Source: Bolinopsis microptera
Lineage: Eukaryota > Ctenophora > Tentaculata > Lobata > Bolinopsidae
Length of the DNA: 64,000 bases
NCBI RefSeq assembly: GCF_026151205.1
Contig: NC_087083.1
Span: forward strand, 3,114,536-3,178,535
Direction: 5' to 3'
Position numbers and translations under genes: made by a program. Below, in pieces: positions 57,421-64,000 of this stretch. Every line of letters begins with the position of its first letter. The stretch's first letter is position 1. The notes beneath the pieces are model-generated. The model was given only the letters and a program-made list of their open reading frames with translations, was not told the origin of the DNA and did no database searches.

Positions 57421-59325
57421 TTTTACCAAAACCCATAATCATGGGTAGAGTGGACCGCTGTCAGTGTCTCTCTTTCCCAAACAAAAGGAAATGATATTAA
57501 TTTGATTGACCGTTCTCAAATGCAAAATGATACCGAGAATGAAATCGGTCGCTCGCTTTTCCCATTCATTCACGGCTTACGAATTGTATAATTAAGTTTC
57601 GATTGATTACATCAATCAGATGCTGTAAAAATCTCTTTGGGTTGCGTTCGGGTCGATACCTAGTATTTCGGGGTAAGGGACAAGGGTGGTAGTTATTACT
57701 TATTGAACAAGCTGAAGTTTATTGAATCTTCATTGCCGAGTACAGCTGTCTTTGGATAGTTCTTCTTAATCTATTACAATTGTAAATGAATGGGAAAAGC
57801 GAGCGACCGATTTCATTCTCGGTATCATTTTGCATTTGAGAACGGTCAATCAAATTAATATCATTTCCTTTTGTTTGGGAAAGAGAGACACTGACAGCGG
57901 TCCACTCTACCCATGATTATGGGTTTTGGTAAAATATCATCTCTTTTTGATTATAATGTCAGGGTACTTTATAAAGTCAAAATATAAACTGATATCTTCA
58001 TTAATAAGGAGGAAGTTTCAACGATTTCGAAATTTTTCCTTTAAAAACATTTCCTTGTGTTTAGGGAAGCATATCGGTCGATCACTGACTGAATATGCCA
58101 CTTAATACTCATTCAAGTAGGCATTAAATTCATATATAATGACATTAAACTGTCGTGGCAAAGCAGAATTTGTTGGAAATCACGAATGAGCAAAATTCTC
58201 ACCTTTCGCACGTGCAAACTTTGAGCGGACGTTGCGTGCGCATCCAATATTGAATCGCCGTAAATTTTTGCATGTAATTGTTTTATATATAGCCTAATAA
58301 GCATGTAAAGTTTCAAAGTATTTCAAGAAGAACTGTAATCACAACGGCACTCTAAAGTTGACAGAAAATGACGAAAACAGCAATTTTCAGTGATTTTAGC
58401 GATTTTCTATCAATTTGGGCGTGTCCCCACGTGTGCAACTTTTCGATTTTCAACTTTAAAACTAGCCTAATACACAATTTATACCTATAGGAAGCAGAAC
58501 TGAGCTCCACAACCCAAGGCATGGCCCAACACCAGAGAATACTAAATCGCAAAATTGACGTTTTTATAAAATAATTTTTCAAAAAAGCACAAACTTCAAT
58601 GACGAATATCTTTATGAAGGAGCAAGCTAGAAAAACTTTCCGGTAGATTTTCAGAATGCTTGAACAATTATCTAAGGTAAAAATTTCCTCAGATTTTGAA
58701 TAAAATTACTCCTTAATGGTTTAAAATTAATTTTAAAAGTTAATACTTTGTCAAAAATCAAGTTTTAAAAACGGTTAACTTGATGACGTCATCAAGGGGT
58801 GTTTATGACGTCAAATAATTTTTTTACACAATGTAAACTAAAGTATAAACAATTATTTGCAAGACCTGTGGTCGGAAATGGCTGTATCTTTTATACTTTT
58901 GAATCTATGGACACTTAAATACAGACTACAATTGACTGGCAAAGCGTCTATCCCTGAATATATCACGACAATCTATCGTAAAACAGGGGTTCTAGAAAAC
59001 CCATTTCCCGATGCTCCTGAAACCTGAAACTTTTTTTGCAGTCGATTTGGTCAACGTTTAGACGCCCTGAAAAATTTCAGATCTCTAACTCAATTTTAAC
59101 ATGGTTTTTAAGGCACCTGAATATGGCGATTTTGGGTTTTTTACCGAATTTCGTATAACAGTGCTGGTGAGTATTTTATGCAAATTTAAAATTTCTTAAA
59201 AATCTCAACATAACTATTTTTTATTCCTGTCATCTTTGACATCAAATTAGAATGTTTTGAACTAAAAATAAATCTGCTGAACGACTTCCGATGAGTCTTA
59301 ATGCCTGAAAAACTCCTGCCGGAGG
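57421..59325 (-). mobile_element. Repeat X copy 2, inverted, without LINE-B
   Basis: Runs from the palindromic end (57421-57946, ccaaaacccataatcatggg) through the middle part to tttttcaggcattaagactc at about 59300-59320. It lacks the first 180 bp of copy 1. It is continuous where copy 1 holds LINE-B (near 58832). Its insertion cut the first PAN exon at 59331. Confidence 0.85.
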
Positions 59326-59330
59326 ACCTG

Positions 59331-59391
59331 TCTTTTAAGACAGGTCCAATTGCCCTTAAGTCGGCTTTGAAGCAGCTCGGGTCAAGCCTCG
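59331..59391 (-). pseudogene. Truncated PAN first exon
   Basis: Acceptor attttacag, then ARLDPSCFKADLRAIGPVLK, cut by repeat X. It is nearer to the 46511 exon than to the 57060 exon, so locus 2 contains a second, broken PAN copy. Confidence 0.75.
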
Positions 59392-59610
59392 CTGTAAAAT
59401 GATGATAGATAGAAGAACTAGATATCACGTTTTAGAATGTTGAATGTTTATTATGTCATGCTAAGTTTTACTTAGGTCATTAAATGTGGCATATGATACA
59501 AAAAGACTGTGTCATCTACTATTTCATTTATCTTGTGCAATCTATGTGGAATATTTTATTCATCATGTCATCATTAACCTGCGAAAATTTATTGATTCAC
59601 TCTGACTCAC

Positions 59611-59656
59611 CTTCAAAAGTATCTGGGCAGAGAAGAAGTATCGCCAATCCTATCAT
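59611..59656 (-). CDS. Signal-peptide exon, receptor locus 2
   Basis: MIGLAILLLCPDTFE with donor gaag/gtgagt, phase 1. Twin of 47755-47800, including about 400 bp of flanking sequence. Confidence 0.65.
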
Positions 59657-60138
59657 CTTGTTATGTAATATATTGTTGTTATCGCCGTTCCATTTACACA
59701 AAACTAGATAACGGATTGATTATAAAACAAGGGTCAAAATAAAAACATAAAAATGTGTTGTTATCACCTCGTTCAACAATTTCGTATTTTTCTTATTCAT
59801 CACCACCATGCTCCCAACCCCATAACGGAATAACCATGTAACCCATCAAATAAAAAATGTACAACAAATATGTAACGGATAAATAATAAAACATTGTACA
59901 AAAAATTACTGTACACCAAAAAATATCAAAACAACGAGAAATCATCTAAAATATCATAAAAGCACAAATGATAATAAATTAGAACAAATATCAACATAAT
60001 ATTACATAATAACAAAATAACAACAAAATAACAACAAAATATACGATATTTCAAGGGATGAATCAAAATCGTAAAATATCAAATTTGCTCCTTCATCAAA
60101 ATAAATTTTCAAACATTGTAATTTACAGAAAAAGGCGA
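59657..60138. other. 5' flank of locus 2 and AT-rich DNA
   Basis: Homologous to 47801-47995 as far as about 59850. Then AT-rich sequence shared with 51380-51500. No gene is seen. Confidence 0.4.
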
Positions 60139-60530
60139 TTAAATGAAAATAGAAGGTGTTAAAACCTCGTAAAACTTATAAGTACACGGATGTTTAGCTT
60201 TTATAAATTTTTTAACGTATTTACGCAACCGATTAATATTCAAATTCCGATACAATAATTTACTCTTAAGAGATTTCACATCTCTAATAAATCTTTTAAA
60301 TTTGGTATTTGCATTACCAGTCTAAATTATTGCGAATAACGTAGTCTAAATGATTGCAATCTTCTAGTTCTATCAGGGGATTTCAAATTAGGCATGCTAA
60401 TATCTTTAAACTGAAAGTTATAAGCATGCATATTGTCTAATTTGTACTGAAAGTGAATTCATTATTTTCAATAAAAATATCCAAATCCAAAAATGCTCCA
60501 AGTTTATTACTTTCATTAATTTTTCCTAAT
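60139..60530 (-). pseudogene. Relic of a reverse-transcriptase C-terminal region
   Basis: Pieces in successive frames on the minus strand: KLGAFLDLDIFIENNEFTFS, then YNFQFKDISMPNLKSP, then NTKFKRFIRDVKSLKSKLL, NRLRKYVKKFIKAKHP and a stop at 60139. FLDLDI, the following strand and the basic helices recall the end of Penelope-type (Naiad/Coprina-like) RTs. At least two frame breaks and a stop. Confidence 0.5.
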
Positions 60531-60539
60531 ATTAAACAA

Positions 60540-60720
60540 GCTGGATATGTTGATCAGTGTCATAGAGACAAGAATTACGTCATGGTATCTCCTTATCACG
60601 GCTGCACTCGCCTCTTGTTCAGTCCTCTTCTTCTTCAGGTCAGTGACCCGATGCTTCCTTGCTGAACGCTCTTCATTCGGTTTATCAGGATGGATCCTTA
60701 CATCTTTGTGGGTGAGGACA
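60540..60720 (-). pseudogene. Decayed coding fragment of unknown family
   Basis: The minus strand is open through VRIHPDKPNEERSARKHR, VTDLKKKRTEQEASAAVI and a stop near 60533. Related sequence at 51510-51610 reads YGYDPDKSNEECAARIQ. Possibly part of the same RT relic or of the ORF before it. Not recognised. Confidence 0.3.
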
Positions 60721-60937
60721 CCTTATTATAGTGAAAGCTGGGATGTTAAATAGAGGGATAAACACTTTGTCCCCGGAATTCGATAAGAAAGGTATAATCA
60801 ATTGACATAATACTAGTAGTCTGCCCATGAAAACCCCATGTTGACTGTTAATCGAAAAACAATTGAGTTTATTTCTTAATGTAAATTTACAAAATTTGAC
60901 AATAACTGTTACCTCTAAATTTCTAAATTCACATAAC

Positions 60938-61210
60938 TACTACTACTACTACTATGTCGGAACTAAGTCCGATCTACGCCAGATAACCCCTCCATATATC
61001 CCTGTCCCGCATCAGGGTTCACAGTTCCTCTTTAGAGTTTGTCCCAACTTCCTCCAGTAACATAGACAAGTAGCTTTGTCTTGGTCGGCCTTGCTGTGCT
61101 CTACCATGCATAGGTTCCCATAAGACTAAATCACTGGCAAGTAGCTCAGGATGTCTGATGCAGTGTCCACTGTCCCGCCAATACACATAAAACTCCAGCC
61201 TTTTTGATTT
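60938..61210 (-). pseudogene. LINE ORF2 C-terminal relic with (TAG)n tail
   Basis: The minus frame gives GHCIRHPELLASDLVLWEP, GRAQQGRPRQSYLSMLLEE, NSKEEL, a stop, then LMRDRDIWRG. The GxxRGRPR...YLxxLxxD and MxDRxxWR pattern is usual for the end of LINE endonuclease/RT proteins. The (act)n at 60940-60956 would be its 3' microsatellite. 5'-truncated and dead. Confidence 0.75.
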
Positions 61211-61979
61211 GTATCATTAGTTCTGGACCTGGCAAAACCTTCTAGACCACATAACTAAAAATACAAAATTAATAGCATAAAACGCAGTGCCTGGTTTCCA
61301 AGTAAATAATAGTGGTCCATTTCCTATATCCATAATCTCTGCAGCGCTCACGCGTGACCAATTTCCATGGTAACGTGTTAAGTATCCATGGTCACGTGTT
61401 AAGTATCCGCCAATATGAATCAAGAGTTAAACCCGGAAAATAAGGTCAGTGCTGGAAAAACTAAAACTAAAAGAAGATCTCAGAACTCTCGGTACTGCCA
61501 CTGGCTTACTGAGCACTTGGATATAAGTGTATTTAATTTCAGTAATAAGGTAATACTACAACGTGTGCATACTTTCTATCATTAATTTGTTGGCTTGAAA
61601 CCTTTCCAACTGAACGAGCCTGGCGTTAACATTCTTAATATCAGTCACAACACAGCCTACGTGTAATTCTGTTAATAGATTGTATAATGTATATATGTTT
61701 TTTTATTTTAAGAGATAACTGTCCTCCCATGTGCAAATTAAAGAATTAAGTAAAGACTAAGAAGTTGCATAGCAACGGAGTTGGAATTGCGCACGTGCGC
61801 ACGTGCACCACACTTCTTGCCAACCCATCGTCTTTTAGTATGCAAAAGTTTTGCAAATTACTGTGGCTTGGTGTAATTAAAATGTCCATTCTGGCATTAT
61901 ATTAGAGTATTAGAGTATTAGTTAGGTTTGGGATAAAATCATTAAGCGCGATGTTTATGTTTCTTAACTGCCGGATAAC
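61211..61979. other. Noncoding stretch
   Basis: Direct short repeat ccatggtaacgtgttaagta / ccatggtcacgtgttaagta at 61365-61405 (20-bp units). gcgcacgtgcgcacgtgca at 61787-61805 is palindromic. No gene signal. Confidence 0.45.
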
Positions 61980-62225
61980 CTAGTTTATCCACATTTCTTC
62001 TAGTTCGGTTGGTTTTAATGATTTTCTCGTAATTAATTCGCTAATTACACTATTGTTTTTGATAGCACTAAGTATAAATAATGACAGAGAATTCAGAAAA
62101 ATTTGTAAAACAAGATATGCAGTAACTACAATAACAATGATTACACCTATAAAAGCGTGAAATATTAACTTATTAATAAAAAAGAAAAGAAAGTCCCTGG
62201 GTAAAGAAAAAAGTAAAAGTCTCAA
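61980..62225 (-). CDS. Possible membrane-protein fragment
   Basis: 81 codons with two strong hydrophobic stretches (about 25-40 and 42-57) and a polar end (TRKSLKPTELEEMWIN). AT-rich DNA often gives chance hydrophobic frames, so this is weak. No splice pattern was established. Confidence 0.2.
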   Translation of the reverse strand: MRLLLFSLPRDFLFFFINKLIFHAFIGVIIVIVVTAYLVLQIFLNSLSLFILSAIKNNSVISELITRKSLKPTELEEMWIN

Positions 62226-62309
62226 TATAGTAATATGACAGACAATATAAATATTACTTATAGATGTGGATTCTGGTGGGGAGGTGAGGCATATTTTGTT
62301 GACAGCAAC

Positions 62310-62343
62310 TACCTTATCATAGGACGTTATTTGAAGACAATTA
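62310..62343. repeat. Possible solo terminal repeat of the pogo-like family
   Basis: taccttatcataggacgtta and onwards resembles taccttatcggaccttattt at 46655, with a 3-nt insertion and several changes. No second end was found. Confidence 0.3.
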
Positions 62344-62451
62344 AAACCCTAGCCAGACCTAACAAAGCTCATCTAACCACCAGGATCCGTATCTATTTAC
62401 CTGCGGGGACCTCAGGCTTAAGTGTTATAAACGATCCAAGATATGGCGGAG

Positions 62452-63056
62452 TGACAGGCAGAGTACCGCCTAGTGACAGGCAGAGTACCGCCTAGTGACA
62501 GGCAGAGTACCGCCTAGTGACAGGCAGAGTACCGACTAGTGACAGGCAGAGTACCGCCAAGTGACAGGCAGAGTACCGCCTAGTGACAGGCAGAGTGCCG
62601 CCAAGTGACAGGCAGAGTACCGCCTAGTGACAGGCAGAGTACCGCCTAGTGACAGGCAGAGTGCCGCCTAGTGACAGGCAGAGTGCCGCCTAGTGACAGG
62701 CAGAGTACCGCCTAGTGACAGGCAGAGTACCGCCTAGTGACAGGCAGAGTACCGCCTAGTGACAGGCAGAGTACCGCCTAGTGACAGGCAGAGTACCGCC
62801 TAGTGACAGGCAGAGTACCGCCTAGTAACAGGCAGAGTGCCGCCTAGTGACAGGCAGAGTGCCGCCTAGTGACAGGCAGAGTGCCGCCTAGTGACAGGCA
62901 GAGTGCCGCCTAGTGACAGGCAGAGTGCCGCCTAGTGACAGGCAGAGTGCCGCCTAGTGACAGGCAGAGTGCCGCCTAGTGACAGGCAGAGTGCCGCCTA
63001 GTGACAGGCAGAGTGCCGCCTAGTGACAGGCAGAGTGCCGCCTAGTGACAGGCAGA
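62452..63056. repeat. 22-bp minisatellite, about 27 copies
   Basis: Unit gtgacaggcagagtaccgcc plus ta; variants gtgcc for gtacc and caag for ctag. The gtacc type dominates the first half and gtgcc the second half. It follows gatatggcgga at 62440, sequence also present once at 53097-53116 (reverse strand). Confidence 0.95.
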
Positions 63057-63204
63057 ACTTATAAGTTTAACCAAAAGCGCTAAACTGTCTTGGCATCTAA
63101 TAGCTTAATAGTAATATACAACATATATAAAACACATAATAACAAATGATTTACAGCTCCTGTTTGAGCTCCTTCAATTGTTCCTTTTTCAGCTTCTTCT
63201 CCTT

Positions 63205-63320
63205 TTACAGCTCCTCTTTCATTTCTTCATGCTGAAATGCGTGATCAAGAGGAGCAGGTTTGTTCTCGTAGCTGCTCTTCAGGTAGGTCAGCACACTGTG
63301 TAGGTCCTTCTCGGAGTGGC
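63205..63320 (-). CDS. Probable terminal exon of an unknown gene
   Basis: Acceptor aaactgtttccag, then 37 codons with clear protein-like composition: HSEKDLHSVLTYLKSSYEN, KPAPLDHAFQHEEMKEEL, stop at 63205. It is G+C-richer than its surroundings. After the stop the frame stays open for KEKKLKKEQLKELKQEL and a second stop, a charged helix, suggesting that the first stop is new or that readthrough existed. Upstream exons would lie beyond 64000. Family not recognised. Confidence 0.55.
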
Positions 63321-64000
63321 CTGGAAACAGTTTGGTAATTCATGCGTCTTGCATTAATTATTAATAAATAAATAAAATTATTTATTAATTAATTGCGTCT
63401 TGAACGAAAAGGAAGATTGAATTTATAAGTTAAAGTCTGTTAAAAAAGCATGTAGTTTGAGCAAAATTTAGTAAAACTATAAGTTTGATTTCTTGATCTT
63501 GTCAAAATCATATAATGAGCAAACTTAATCTGAGCAACCACATATTAGCTGCGTGATTTTGCAAGTTTGCAATACTACTAATAAGTGCTATAGTTAGGCC
63601 TGTGAAAATGTTCAGGTTTTCAGACACTGATTGGCTTGATAAGGTTTCGTACGTCATCTCGAGATCAGGTAACAGCATGCAAGGCGGGTGATCGAATAAC
63701 ACTTGCAGTTTCTGGCTACCAAACTGCATTATTTGCTCACTTTAAAATTGCAGAATAGTTTTATATCGATCTTGTAATATACGATATGAGCAGACGAAAG
63801 GAAAAGTTTAATGGCTTGATTTGACGTTTAATGATTGACTCGCAAAAATCATTTAGCCACGGAGAAAGCACCCAATTTCATTCGCAAATCTGTCGAATTA
63901 ATTATTATTAGTTAATTAATAATAATTAATCATTATAATGTGCTTCAGCTGTAGGAGTCGAATTAATCATGTGCTAATTAATGTGCTAATTAATGTGCTA
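63321..64000. other. AT-rich stretch with a hairpin
   Basis: ttaattattatta-gttaat-taataataattaa (63898-63929) forms a 13-bp AT stem. gtgctaattaat repeats at the window end. The minus-strand frame at 63508-63729 shows no family signal. Confidence 0.45.

Noticed and set aside
62235-62495. 86-codon plus-strand frame running into the minisatellite
   Set aside because: It crosses a probable solo transposon end and the 22-bp repeats; no domain or splice evidence.
62452-63056. CRISPR-like or coding repeat
   Set aside because: 22-bp head-to-tail units without spacers; 22 is not a multiple of three, so no frame persists.

Overview
This is AT-rich eukaryotic (metazoan) DNA. Exons with GT-AG borders encode LDL-receptor class A and PAN/apple-like modules, and most of the rest is layers of retrotransposons, inverted-repeat DNA elements and satellites. 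No rRNA, tRNA, bacterial operon or CRISPR was seen. An invertebrate is likely; I cannot name the clade.

Layout. 1-373: end of a foldback-type repeat. 374-9459: about 120 copies of a 72/75/79-bp satellite. 9463-9645: a possible small membrane-protein exon. 10894-11226 (minus): transmembrane/tail exon of a receptor-like gene. 12420-17960 (minus): LINE-A, an almost full-length APE-type LINE whose ORF1 fuses an AlkB-like dioxygenase domain to an SGNH esterase-like domain and whose ORF2 carries an NPGP (2A-like) remnant before the endonuclease. 17970-18722: SINE-like and AT-rich inverted repeats. 18845-19309: mariner-type MITE. 19702-29129: a 9.4-kb foldback with AG...CT termini, a perfect 6-bp target duplication and a GA-rich centre. 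30353-31979 and 36201-38459: two Penelope-like (GIY-YIG) insertions, each with a 13-bp target duplication. 40347-43470: LINE-B, intact and RTE-like, nested inside an older repeat (family X, copies at 39658-44879, 45074-45500 and 57421-59325). 46657-47556: 900-bp pogo-like element. 48193-51226: 3.0-kb palindromic element. 52425-52929 and 53768-54192: MITEs. 60139-61210: reverse-transcriptase relics. 62452-63056: 22-bp minisatellite. 63205-63320: a probable terminal exon.

Host genes. Minus-strand exons fit one modular type I receptor design: signal peptide, PAN/apple-like module in two exons, Ser/Thr/Pro spacer, LDLa exons, spacers, then transmembrane segment plus a tail with YxxL-type motifs. 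Module borders are phase 1, so modules can be duplicated or skipped without losing frame. Locus 1 may run 47.8 to 10.9 kb, its introns swollen by the elements above; locus 2 runs 59.7 to 55.4 kb. Both carry nonsense codons and frameshifts, so they look like decaying or variably spliced members of a tandem family.

Mobile elements are nested, and in three cases a paralogous sequence in the window shows the unfilled site, which fixes element ends and order of insertion. All calls come from reading the sequence; no database search was possible.
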